A stretch of DNA of 64,000 nt from contig NZ_AUYB01000103.1 of the NCBI RefSeq assembly GCF_001625655.1, forward strand, positions 186,001 through 250,000, written 5' to 3'. A model generated the notes under the pieces. It made no database searches, had not been told where the DNA came from, and was given only the letters and a program-made list of their open reading frames with translations. This DNA is from Pseudoalteromonas luteoviolacea DSM 6061 (GTDB lineage: Bacteria; Pseudomonadota; Gammaproteobacteria; Enterobacterales; Alteromonadaceae). Below are positions 8,152 to 16,654 of this stretch, piece after piece; position 1 is the first letter of the stretch; each line of letters opens with the position of its first letter. The position numbers and the translations under genes are program-made.

Positions 8152-9165
8152 TTACTCCATGGTCAATACTATTCGACCCTGAATTTCGTTGTGTTGCATT
8201 TGCTCAAATACTTGATTGATATTTTCTAATGGCTGGGTTTGAACAATCGCTTTGACTTTACCAGCAGCTGCAAAATCTAAACACTCGATGAGATCTTGGC
8301 GAGTGCCAACAATACTTCCAATCACACTAATGCCTTTTAATACCGTATCGAAAATGGGAATAGGCATATCATCGTTAGGCAGTCCAACTAAGATGCATTT
8401 ACCACCACGTTTAACGCTGTGATAAGCACCCGAAAATGCAGCTTTAGACGCTGCAGTGCACACGACTGCTTGCACTCCCCCAAATTTGGTTTGAATCTGT
8501 TCTGCCGGGTTATGTTCATTATAGTCAATGCAGTAGTCTGCTCCGAGCTCTTTCGCGAGTGAAAGTTTGTGCTCGCCACTGTCAACTGCGATAACATTAA
8601 GTCCCATTGCTTTGGCATATTGAATGGCTAAGTGGCCGAGTCCACCTGCACCAACAATGGCAACCCATTGCCCAGGTTTGGCTTCACTGACTTTAAGCGC
8701 TTTATAAGTCGTGACACCGGCACAAAATAGTGGAGCGGCATCGACAAAGCTTAAGTTGTTGGGAATTTTTACGACATAGTCGGCGTTGGCTAGACAATAC
8801 TCTGCGTAGCCACCATCTACAGAATAACCACTATTTTGTTGGTTGGGGCATAAGTTTTCATTGCCTTGAAGGCAGTGCTCACAGTGCCCACAGGCTGAAT
8901 GAAGCCAGGGAATTCCGACCTTATCACCCAATGCAAGATGATTAACGTCATCTCCTTTCGCAACGATAGTACCAACACCCTCATGACCAGGAATTAAGGG
9001 AAGATTTGGTTTAACCGGCCAGTCTCCATGACAGGCGTGGAGATCGGTGTGGCATACGCCACAAGCGGCTACTTTTACTAAAATTGTACCGGGTTTCACT
9101 TCAGGCTGCGCGAGTGACTCAATACTCAGCGGTGCTTTAAATTGATGTGCTACGGCTGCTTTCAT
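8152..9165 (-). CDS. adhP: Zinc-dependent alcohol dehydrogenase, AdhP type
   Basis: A 337-residue medium-chain dehydrogenase, full length for AdhP. Catalytic zinc ligands are in GVCHTDLH (Cys, about residue 37) and GHEGVG (His-Glu, about 60) with a later Cys in FCAGVT. The structural zinc loop has four Cys in [15 protein letters not shown]. The NAD-binding Rossmann motif is [15 protein letters not shown]. It interconverts primary alcohols and aldehydes with NAD(H) in the cytosol. AAGGAAAAAAC precedes the ATG. It has its own terminator and is probably monocistronic. It could reduce aldehydes made by the keto-acid decarboxylase encoded 6 kb away, but nothing in the sequence links the two. Confidence 0.93.
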   Translation of the reverse strand: MKAAVAHQFKAPLSIESLAQPEVKPGTILVKVAACGVCHTDLHACHGDWPVKPNLPLIPGHEGVGTIVAKGDDVNHLALGDKVGIPWLHSACGHCEHCLQGNENLCPNQQNSGYSVDGGYAEYCLANADYVVKIPNNLSFVDAAPLFCAGVTTYKALKVSEAKPGQWVAIVGAGGLGHLAIQYAKAMGLNVIAVDSGEHKLSLAKELGADYCIDYNEHNPAEQIQTKFGGVQAVVCTAASKAAFSGAYHSVKRGGKCILVGLPNDDMPIPIFDTVLKGISVIGSIVGTRQDLIECLDFAAAGKVKAIVQTQPLENINQVFEQMQHNEIQGRIVLTME

Positions 9166-9524
9166 GTTTTTTCCTTAACAATTGAAACAGGAGTGATTGT
9201 GTTGTTCAGAGTTTATCGAGTCAGCGGCGAAGGTGATTGATCGGGCGCAAAGAAAGTGAAGTTGACGAAACTATTGAAAGCGAGTCTGATGAAGTGCGGC
9301 TATTGTGCCTGATTCATCGGGCGTGCCGGTGCGCATTATTTGTTTAATTAGATTGCTAAATAGTAACTGAAAGAGTAACATCGAGTGCGTTAAATACTCA
9401 GTATTTCATATGCTTCTACCCAGTCCCAACTCAGTAAATACCATAAAAAAGCGCTAACTTGCGCAAAAACGCGTGTGTTCGCGTTTCAAATTGGCTTAGT
9501 GTTGTAAAAATAAAAGGAAATTAA
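9166..9524. other. Divergent intergenic region adhP / MATE
   Basis: 359 bp holding the promoters of two divergent genes. No ORF longer than about 15 codons with a ribosome-binding site was found. A GCGC-rich stretch at about 9451-9484 has imperfect repeats of GCGC/GCGTTT but no clear hairpin or operator. Confidence 0.5.
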
Positions 9525-10901
9525 ATGAAAGACCTAACCCAAGGGCCAATATACAAGCACCTTATCTCCATGAGCGTACCAGTACTTTTTGGTATGTTTG
9601 TACAAACTTTGTATTTTTTAGTTGACCTTTATTTTGTTGGCCAGCTTGGTGGGGCTGCACTGGCTGGTGTCAGTAGTGCCGGAGTGCTGTTTTTCTTTGT
9701 AATGGCGTTGACACAAGTGTTGAATGTGGGCGTTGGTACTTTGGTCTCTCATGCCGTTGGAAGAAAGGACAAGCAAGAAGCAAGTTTATTACTTAATCAG
9801 GGATTATTTATCAGTGCCATATGTATTGGAGCACTGTTAAGTTTGGCTGTTTTCGGGGGGAGTTGGTATTTTACTAATATTGCTCCCGATGAAGCGTCTC
9901 TTGCTGCGAGTTTGAGTTATTTTTATTGGTTTTTACCTGCTCTTTTAATTCAATTTCCCATGACGGTTATTATGGCCGCATTGCGTGGAGCAGGCGTGGT
10001 CAAGCAGCCGATGATGATCAGCATGTTGGCGCTGGCGATAAATACGGTGCTGTCGCCAATTCTCATTGCTGGTTGGGGCTTTGGTTTTGAAATGGGAGTC
10101 GCCGGAGCGGCTTTAGCTAGTTCTATTTCAGCGAGCATTGGTCTGGTGTTACTTGGCGCATATTTTAAAATGAGAGAGTCATACCTTACTTTCTCATTAA
10201 AGGGTTGTGTAGCGCACCCTGGTTGCATCAAAAAAATCATTAATTTAGGGCTTCCTGCCGGTGGAGAATCGTTATTAACCTTTATTTATATGTCACTCAT
10301 TTATTGGGTTTTAAGTGATTTTGATGCGTCTGCTCAGGCAGGTTTTGGACTCGGTGCTAGGATTATGCAAGCGCTCTTCTTACCTGTGCTAGCAGTGGCC
10401 TTTGCTGCCCCAGCGATAGCGGGGCAAAACTTTGCTGCCGGCAACACTGAGCGCGTTTATCAAACTTATTATCAAAGTGCGATTCTTACCTGTGGTTTTA
10501 TGTTGGTGATCAATGTCATTTGTGTTTTCAATGCAGAGTTATTTTTAGGACCCTTTTCAAGTGATCCAAGCGTAATTGAAGTTGCGAGTGTATTTTTAGG
10601 GTACGTATGTTTTAACTTTGTGCCAGCAGGTTATGTGTTAGCTGCATCGGGTATGTTCCAGGCCTTAGGAAATGCTTGGCCAGCATTGATAAGTACCGCT
10701 GTAAGGTTAAGCCTTTTCTCAATGTCTTTAATTGTGGTTGCGGTACAAGTTGATTTTAATATTGAGCAGATTTGGATGCTATCTGTTGCGACTGTTTATG
10801 TTCAAGCCATCGTTAGTTTTTGCTTATTGAGAAGGGAGCTTGAGAAGAAGCTAGCCAAGCAAACGCAGCCGTGTGAAAACGTTCAGGCGCAAACATCATA
10901 A
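9525..10901 (+). CDS. MATE-family multidrug/sodium antiporter
   Basis: A 458-residue inner-membrane protein with about 12 TM helices in two pseudo-symmetric halves. The start DLTQGPIYKHLISMSVPV and the block FVDLYFVGQLGGAALAGVS-like segment (here LVDLYFVGQLGGAALAGVSS) are diagnostic for MATE proteins. The second half begins near LGLPAGGES. It would expel cationic organic compounds in exchange for Na+ or H+. AAGGAAATTAA precedes the ATG. It is a lone gene ending at a strong bidirectional hairpin. Confidence 0.93.
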   Translation: MKDLTQGPIYKHLISMSVPVLFGMFVQTLYFLVDLYFVGQLGGAALAGVSSAGVLFFFVMALTQVLNVGVGTLVSHAVGRKDKQEASLLLNQGLFISAICIGALLSLAVFGGSWYFTNIAPDEASLAASLSYFYWFLPALLIQFPMTVIMAALRGAGVVKQPMMISMLALAINTVLSPILIAGWGFGFEMGVAGAALASSISASIGLVLLGAYFKMRESYLTFSLKGCVAHPGCIKKIINLGLPAGGESLLTFIYMSLIYWVLSDFDASAQAGFGLGARIMQALFLPVLAVAFAAPAIAGQNFAAGNTERVYQTYYQSAILTCGFMLVINVICVFNAELFLGPFSSDPSVIEVASVFLGYVCFNFVPAGYVLAASGMFQALGNAWPALISTAVRLSLFSMSLIVVAVQVDFNIEQIWMLSVATVYVQAIVSFCLLRRELEKKLAKQTQPCENVQAQTS

Positions 10902-10927
10902 TCAAGCGCGCATGGTGCGCGCTTGAT
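10901..10927. terminator. Strong hairpin between convergent MATE and histidine kinase genes
   Basis: A perfect 12-bp stem (10901-10912 with 10916-10927) and a TGG loop, starting at the last base of the MATE stop. It has no long T-run on either side but sits between converging genes and probably ends both transcripts. Confidence 0.6.
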
Positions 10928-10938
10928 AGGTTACTTTC

Positions 10939-12417
10939 CTAGTTTGAAGAAGTGGCAGCCCCTCTTACCTGAAAGACAAATTCGCTGCCCTGACCAAGTC
11001 GGCTGTTTACTTTGATTTCTGACTTGATTAAATCGATGAGCCTTGCCGTTATGGCAAGCCCAAGGCCCGCATGTGACTTTTTGCAACCTTTGCTATTGCT
11101 TGCCTGATACCTGGCCTCAAAAATATATGGCAGCTCTTTTGGACTGATCCCAACGCCAGTGTCCTGAACTGCAATGTTGTATGCATTGTCAATGGCACAA
11201 ATTGAAACACAAATACTGCCTTTGGCCGGCGTATGACGTAGCGCATTTTCGATTAAGTTGCTTAAAATGCGCTCTAACTTGCCAATGTCAGAGTATACAG
11301 TGAAGTCACACTCAACTGGAAAAACGCTTAAAGACACGTCTGCCTGCTGTGCCTTGAGGGCAAATTTAGCCATGATATCGTAGATAAGTTCGCCTAAATT
11401 AAAGACTTCAAAATTAACGTTGGATTGGCCTGATTCAAGGTGTGCAAGCTCAAATATTTGATCTATCAACCCCTTTAATTGATTACAGTTTTTTAAGGAA
11501 ATAGCGAGGTACTCTTGCTCTTGGTGACCAGCGGGTGGACGCCTTTCTATCAGCTCAAGATAGCCCTGTAATGAAGCAAGCGGGGTACGCAAGTCATGGG
11601 ATAGGTGTGCTAAGAGTTTACGGCGTTGCTCATCAATTGTTGTGAGTTGAGTCATTTGCTGATTAATGGTTTCAAGCATGCCATTGACGCTCTGTCCCAC
11701 TTGATGAATCTCATTGCTGTGTGAGGGCCACTCTAGGGTTGGTACAGCTTTTATGTCAAAGTTGTTTTTTTCGACTTTACGAATAAATTCACCCAATTTT
11801 TTAAGGGGTTGCGTCATTGTTCGAAATAGCAGTAGTAAAGTGACGAAGAGCAGGGCAACCATAATAATAAGACCGGTCGTGTTTTTTACGAGTTGCTCTG
11901 AACTTTTAATTTGGGCGCTAATTGAGTCAGAAATTGAAGAGCCTATTATAACGTACAAATAACCTTGGAGCGTTTCTCCATTGTAGACTGGGGAGACTGA
12001 AAAAATTTTACTTTGCTCTATTGAGCGGGGGTCATCACCGTAAACAGGGAGCTTATTGGGCTCATTGATAAGCTGGATAAGTGGCCTTAGGTCGATAGCT
12101 TGGCGTTTCACTTCCCCTGGTTTTGCAGAGTAGGTGAGTAATTTACCGCTTGGGTCAACAAAGTAAAACTCAAAGGCAGGACCCAAAACCATCAAAGTAT
12201 GGAATAGGTTTTCAAGCGCTTTGTAGTCATATACTCCTTGTTTTAACAGCGGATTATCTTGTGCTAAATGTTCTGCAAGACCAAGGTGCAATTGTTGCTC
12301 TGCCTGTGCTCTGGACACAGCAGAAAGGTTTTGTGACCAAAAAACAAAAGCCGATACGGTAATCATGAAGACACTGGTGATGACAATCGCAAGGCGATGA
12401 TAAAGAGATAGTGTCAT
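10939..12417 (-). CDS. Membrane sensor histidine kinase
   Basis: 492 residues: TM1 about 9-28, periplasmic sensor about 30-180, TM2 about 182-199, HAMP 200-255, then HisKA with phospho-acceptor His274 in HLSHDLRTPLASL, and the ATPase domain with N-box NLIENALRHTP and G-box DTGVGISP. The start at 12417 overlaps the response-regulator stop as ATGA with AGGAA upstream, so the pair is translationally coupled; an in-frame start 17 codons earlier lies inside the regulator gene and is less likely. The periplasmic region has a PAS/Cache-like hydrophobic pattern (EFYFVDPSGKLLTYS). Probably senses an envelope or extracellular cue. Confidence 0.92.
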   Translation of the reverse strand: MTLSLYHRLAIVITSVFMITVSAFVFWSQNLSAVSRAQAEQQLHLGLAEHLAQDNPLLKQGVYDYKALENLFHTLMVLGPAFEFYFVDPSGKLLTYSAKPGEVKRQAIDLRPLIQLINEPNKLPVYGDDPRSIEQSKIFSVSPVYNGETLQGYLYVIIGSSISDSISAQIKSSEQLVKNTTGLIIMVALLFVTLLLLFRTMTQPLKKLGEFIRKVEKNNFDIKAVPTLEWPSHSNEIHQVGQSVNGMLETINQQMTQLTTIDEQRRKLLAHLSHDLRTPLASLQGYLELIERRPPAGHQEQEYLAISLKNCNQLKGLIDQIFELAHLESGQSNVNFEVFNLGELIYDIMAKFALKAQQADVSLSVFPVECDFTVYSDIGKLERILSNLIENALRHTPAKGSICVSICAIDNAYNIAVQDTGVGISPKELPYIFEARYQASNSKGCKKSHAGLGLAITARLIDLIKSEIKVNSRLGQGSEFVFQVRGAATSSN

Positions 12418-13145
12418 ATTAGTTCCTGTTGTAATGGCTTTGAGTTTAACTTGTAGCCAACACCCCATACGGTTTCTATGATGGCCGTATCGGTCAATTT
12501 TTCCAATTTGGTTCGAATACGATTGATGTGAGAGTTTACCGTATGCTCGTAACCTAAATGGTCATAGCCCCAAACAGACTCCAATAATTGTGACCGTGAA
12601 AATACCTGATTTGGGTGTTTAGCAAAAAAGAGTAGTAGCTCAAATTCAGTGGCAGTTAAATCCAGTGGCTGTTTGTGTAGTGACACCTCATGGCTGTGAG
12701 GGTCGACATGTAAGTTTCCTACCACAATAGGGGCTGGTACGTCGCTGCTATTTTGCTGAGACTGCTGTGCTTGCAGTAGTTTTACATGCCTCAATTGTGC
12801 TTTGATACGGGCTTGAAATTCTCGATAGCTAAAAGGTTTGCAAATGTAGTCGTCTGCCCCCATTTCAAGGCCAATAATTCGGTCCATTTCGCTACTTTTA
12901 GAGGTAAGCATTACGACACTAATTTTTGGGTGCAGCGTTTTTATTTCACGACACAATGTCAGTCCATCAACACTCGGTAGCATAATGTCTAACAGTACAA
13001 TGGCATAATTTTGACTGGTAAGCTGGGACATAACGCCCTCTCCACTTGCAAGGTGATCTACCTCGAGATCAAGCTCACTGACGTGAACACGCAACAGGTG
13101 TGCAATATCTAAATCATCTTCGACAATGAGTACCCTTTGATGCAT
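12414..13145 (-). CDS. OmpR-family response regulator
   Basis: 243 residues. Receiver domain 1-120 with acidic pocket D10/D11, phospho-acceptor D53 (LLDIMLPSVDG), T81 and K103 (CKPF). Winged-helix DNA-binding domain about 140-235 with LTATEFELLLFFAKHPNQ, VWGYDH and the terminal hairpin VWGVGYKL. Partner of the adjacent kinase (4-nt overlap). It follows two spondin-domain genes by 84 nt with no good terminator between, so it may be part of their operon or may regulate them. Confidence 0.94.
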   Translation of the reverse strand: MHQRVLIVEDDLDIAHLLRVHVSELDLEVDHLASGEGVMSQLTSQNYAIVLLDIMLPSVDGLTLCREIKTLHPKISVVMLTSKSSEMDRIIGLEMGADDYICKPFSYREFQARIKAQLRHVKLLQAQQSQQNSSDVPAPIVVGNLHVDPHSHEVSLHKQPLDLTATEFELLLFFAKHPNQVFSRSQLLESVWGYDHLGYEHTVNSHINRIRTKLEKLTDTAIIETVWGVGYKLNSKPLQQELI

Positions 13146-13229
13146 ATACTAACCTCCTGCCAACCAAAAATATGATTAGCATTTGCTCGCCCCAGCCACT
13201 CGCATTAGAGAGCCGAGGCGAGTAGGAGG

Positions 13230-13931
13230 CTATTTCATTCTAGTGATAGTGATCGCCATCAGTGGGTTGTCAAATTTGTGCTCGCTCGTTAATACAGAGC
13301 TAGACAAACCATCATCTTGACCAACAACACCCGGGTGCATCGCGACCTTGTTAATTGCCTCTCGCTGAGCGTTAAACCCTTCACCACCATCCGCAGGTCC
13401 TGGGATTGTGCCACTGGCTTCGGTATTGGCTTCTGTACCCGCATCATAAGCGTAAGTCACAAAGCGCATTTCTTCACCGACACTCATCGAAGAGACATCT
13501 AAGGCATTAAGACCGGTAAAACCGTCATTTGTATTCACCATCATGGTAATTACTGATAATTTTTGGTCTGCTAGCGATTCTTGGCTCAACGTTAGCTCGG
13601 CTTTTGCGCCCGGCGCGAGAGGGCTATCTGTTGATGCTTTAGTTTGGACCACATCTAACCCTAATAGCCCGCTGTTATCGCCACCTTCAGCTAATACTTC
13701 TAATGCTTCGCTGGCAGCTTCGCCCAATTGCCAAAATTGTCCTTCTTTGTGAAGTGCTACACCGATCGGTGAAAGCGGCTGAGCGTTAGTTAAATTTGTT
13801 GCAGTGATTTTAATCATCGCTTCAGTTGGCGTTGGTGTAGGGTCAACAACATTGGCTGGTGGATCATCATCGTCACTACACGCAGCCAAGGTTAGACAAG
13901 CCAGTGGAATTATTAATTTAGACAGTTTCAT
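13230..13931 (-). CDS. Spondin-domain lipoprotein
   Basis: A 233-residue protein with a lipoprotein signal (lipobox LAAC, Cys19) followed by an acidic DDDD linker. The rest is a Spondin_N-type domain: TATNLTNAQPLSPIGVALHK, the EASEALEVLAEGG helix, an LS-VITMMVNTNDGF strand pair and a DAGTEANTE loop. Spondin domains are beta-sandwiches best known from eukaryotic extracellular-matrix proteins; bacterial ones are exported proteins of unclear role. It begins 9 nt after the paralogous gene upstream and probably faces the periplasm or cell surface. Confidence 0.85.
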   Translation of the reverse strand: MKLSKLIIPLACLTLAACSDDDDPPANVVDPTPTPTEAMIKITATNLTNAQPLSPIGVALHKEGQFWQLGEAASEALEVLAEGGDNSGLLGLDVVQTKASTDSPLAPGAKAELTLSQESLADQKLSVITMMVNTNDGFTGLNALDVSSMSVGEEMRFVTYAYDAGTEANTEASGTIPGPADGGEGFNAQREAINKVAMHPGVVGQDDGLSSSVLTSEHKFDNPLMAITITRMK

Positions 13932-13940
13932 GATGCCCCC

Positions 13941-14642
13941 TTATTTAACCGTAACGGTAACTTTTGCAACAGGGTTTAACCAGCGATGTACGGTATTGTG
14001 TAGATCACTTTTACCACCAGTAGCCTCGTCATCGCCGAGGTTTCCGCGGTGAATGTGCACCATTTGATTTGTTTCTGTATTGGTTACGCCGCTACCTTGG
14101 GTGCCTGGTGCTTCACCTGGTGATGCAGGTATTCCCAAAGTTCCAGGAGCGCCTGAGCCATCAACAATTAGCTCATTGTTGGCTTCTGTGCCGGCATCGT
14201 AAGCGTTTAGATATACATGGTAAGTACCCGCTTCTGTTGGAATTTTCCAACTATTTAAACCGATAAAGCCGTCATTGGTTGGTAGCATCATCGCAACGAT
14301 TGATAGTCTATCGTTACCATCACTGGTTTCCAGCGTTGCCATAGTGCTAGCAACTGGTGCAAGTAATCCACCCGCTGGGTTAGTGACAGTATTCGCACTG
14401 ATGCCAGTTAAGATTTCGCTTAAACCATCTAAACTTCCGCCTTCAGCCATAGCTTGAAGCGCGTCAGAGGCTTTTTCACCCGTATTAAATAGCATGGCAT
14501 CACTGGTGTGTGCCGTGACAAGAATTGGCGTAAAGTAAATGCCTTGCGTCAGGTTGGTGACTTTAACTTCCAGTGATGCAGCGTTGGCTGCACCTGATGC
14601 GAATAAAGATCCTGCGATGAGTGATAGTATGCGTGTTTTCAT
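13941..14642 (-). CDS. Spondin-domain secreted protein
   Basis: A 233-residue paralogue of the neighbour, with an ordinary signal peptide (cleavage near AANA, about residue 22) rather than a lipobox. It shares the spondin blocks VTNLTQGIYFTPILVTAH, EKASDALQAMAEGG, LSIVAMMLPTNDGFIGLN and NAYDAGTEANNE. It is the first gene of the presumed spondin / spondin / response regulator / kinase cluster. Having one free and one lipid-anchored copy side by side suggests that the two act together at the cell envelope. Confidence 0.85.
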   Translation of the reverse strand: MKTRILSLIAGSLFASGAANAASLEVKVTNLTQGIYFTPILVTAHTSDAMLFNTGEKASDALQAMAEGGSLDGLSEILTGISANTVTNPAGGLLAPVASTMATLETSDGNDRLSIVAMMLPTNDGFIGLNSWKIPTEAGTYHVYLNAYDAGTEANNELIVDGSGAPGTLGIPASPGEAPGTQGSGVTNTETNQMVHIHRGNLGDDEATGGKSDLHNTVHRWLNPVAKVTVTVK

Positions 14643-14755
14643 AATCTGCTCTTATTGTTTGGATTTGACGTAAGTAAGCATGCAAGTAAATTATTGTGAA
14701 ACACTCTCTCAATTATCACGAAAGTATCACGATTGTGTCATTTTTTAGTTGCAGC

Positions 14756-14782
14756 GAAAAAAAGCCAGCACAAAGGGCTGGC
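14756..14782 (-). terminator. Intrinsic terminator after the oxidase/decarboxylase operon
   Basis: On the minus strand: GCCAGC, 7-nt loop, GCTGGC, then seven T. It lies just after the decarboxylase stop and separates that operon from the spondin cluster. Confidence 0.8.
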
Positions 14783-14789
14783 AATCGGG

Positions 14790-16580
14790 CTAAAATTTGC
14801 CTGCTGGAGGCCAATCTGGGTTGCTGATCTCGTCTTCGCCGACAGCACTGTCGGCTTCTTTACTGATACTTAGCGGCGTATCTTCTTTGGGGATGCATAC
14901 TTCCACCACGTAATTGGTGTCGTCATGGGTGCGGATCTCTTCCATTACACCTAACAGTTCCTCAACAGTGGAGACTTTTATTCCTTTGCCACCAAAGGCA
15001 TCGGGTAACTTAGCGATTTGCCAATTTGGCAGATTGTTGTAGCTGTATACGTTGTTAAGTAGCTTGTCTTGATAGTCAACGGGTGGTTTTCTGAAGGGGT
15101 TGGGGTTTACCAAATACTGTTCAATACCATAAATGCCATTAGCCAAGACAAACACTACAGTGTTTTGACCGTAGGCATGTTGATCGGCCACTGCCTGGCA
15201 GGTTTCGTGAAAAGCACCATCACCGACAACGACGATAGAGCGCTTATCTGGAAAGGCGCATTTGACACCGGTGCCGGCTGGTACTGAGTAACCAATAGAT
15301 AACCAAGCAGCCTGAGCAACAAAGCCATTTCTGGCCGGTACTTTGACGCTTTGAGCTCCAATTAACGGAAACCCAGCATCAACAATAAGTACGTCATCTT
15401 CAGTTAGCCAGCTACTCATAGCTGCAAAAAAGCTATCGTAGCCTAAATAACCGTCTGCTGTTTGCAAATTAGTCGGTTGTTGGGCTTTTCTAATGCCACT
15501 CAAATTAGCCGAGTTTTGTTTGGCAAGTTCGATAAATGCTTCGGTGAGGCAGAGCAAATAATCTTTAAGCATCACAGAGGGATAGAAACTCGCACCCACA
15601 TAAACTCCTTGATGAGCTGCTAAAATAGTATTGCTTGAGCGGATGTCTTGATTGCCTGTATCTTTACCTGTGGTCCATGCGCCAACACCTACCAGCACGC
15701 CATCCTCACCCACTAATTGCTCGACTTCGCTCGGTGACATGGTGACACAACCTTCAAACCATGGGTGGGTTTCAGCAATCACTGATTTACTCAATGCAGA
15801 TGTGACAAAGTGAATATGTCCATCAGGCATGCTGTGCTCTCGGTTGATAATTTCCAATAAGTTAAGGAACTCATCCTGCAGCCCTAAGCGTTGTAACTCA
15901 ATCCCAGCCCAAAAAATACTTTTTGGTTTTGACAGCATGAGCTCTAAGGTAGCATGCGCCGCTTCTTTTGCGCAGCTTACTGTAAGCGTGTCGTTCTGAC
16001 GCTCTCTGATCCTACCTTGTGGTCTTTGACAAGGGCTACGCCAAATGTCTTCGGTCACTTCAAAGTAGATTGGGCGTTGTTCACTCAGTAATGCTGTTAA
16101 AGCTGAGTCAATTTGAAATGGGGCTTGTAGCGCGTTGGTAACTCGTTCTGCGGCCACGGTGATGGGTCTAAACATGTGAATATCAACAAACTCGTAGCCG
16201 GTGGTGTGGGAGTACAACAACCCCGCACACTTGGAGACTTGATCTTCTTTATTGGTCGGTGCGCCGTTGATAAGGATCACAGGTACTTGCTCAACGTAAG
16301 AGCCTGCAATGGTATTAAGTAAGCTAAAGGCCCCTACACTGTAGGTAACATAGAGTGCACTGGGGCCTTTTAATCTAGCGTATGCATCAGCAGCAAAACC
16401 TGCACAGATCTCGTTGGCGTTACCTTTGATTGTGATTGGAGACTGGCTGTCAGCAAGAATGGTATCTAAAAGTCCAGCGGTATAATTGCCTGCCACGCCA
16501 AACATATGGTCGACGCCAATTTCTTCTAACCGGTCCTTAAAGTAATCTGCGACGGTATATTCTTTAAAACTTGTGGTCAT
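14790..16580 (-). CDS. Thiamine-diphosphate 2-keto-acid decarboxylase (pyruvate/indolepyruvate decarboxylase family)
   Basis: A 596-residue enzyme with the three-domain ThDP plan. E57 in GNANEICAGFAADAYAR is the cofactor-activating Glu. The ThDP/Mg motif is GDG (453-455) to NG (481-482), where most relatives have NN. E487 follows in GIYGIEQ. The catalytic His pair typical of this family (HHT) is read here as SHT (124-126), so the first His appears replaced. Family members decarboxylate pyruvate, phenylpyruvate or indolepyruvate to aldehydes. It lies 74 nt after an L-amino-acid oxidase gene whose product would supply 2-keto acids, so an aromatic or branched keto acid is the likely substrate. 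Start chosen at 16580 (AGGTGAG 7 nt upstream). Confidence 0.88.
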   Translation of the reverse strand: MTTSFKEYTVADYFKDRLEEIGVDHMFGVAGNYTAGLLDTILADSQSPITIKGNANEICAGFAADAYARLKGPSALYVTYSVGAFSLLNTIAGSYVEQVPVILINGAPTNKEDQVSKCAGLLYSHTTGYEFVDIHMFRPITVAAERVTNALQAPFQIDSALTALLSEQRPIYFEVTEDIWRSPCQRPQGRIRERQNDTLTVSCAKEAAHATLELMLSKPKSIFWAGIELQRLGLQDEFLNLLEIINREHSMPDGHIHFVTSALSKSVIAETHPWFEGCVTMSPSEVEQLVGEDGVLVGVGAWTTGKDTGNQDIRSSNTILAAHQGVYVGASFYPSVMLKDYLLCLTEAFIELAKQNSANLSGIRKAQQPTNLQTADGYLGYDSFFAAMSSWLTEDDVLIVDAGFPLIGAQSVKVPARNGFVAQAAWLSIGYSVPAGTGVKCAFPDKRSIVVVGDGAFHETCQAVADQHAYGQNTVVFVLANGIYGIEQYLVNPNPFRKPPVDYQDKLLNNVYSYNNLPNWQIAKLPDAFGGKGIKVSTVEELLGVMEEIRTHDDTNYVVEVCIPKEDTPLSISKEADSAVGEDEISNPDWPPAGKF

Positions 16581-16654
16581 AATTAATCTCACCTATTTCA
16601 GCAAGCGCAGCGACTAAACAGTGTTTAATCGCTGCAAAGGGTGATTGTCAGTGT

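Noticed and set aside
13198..13223. Inverted repeat ACTCGC/GCGAGT between the spondin genes and the regulator as a terminator
   Set aside because: The stem is short, the loop is 14 nt and no T-run follows on the coding strand.
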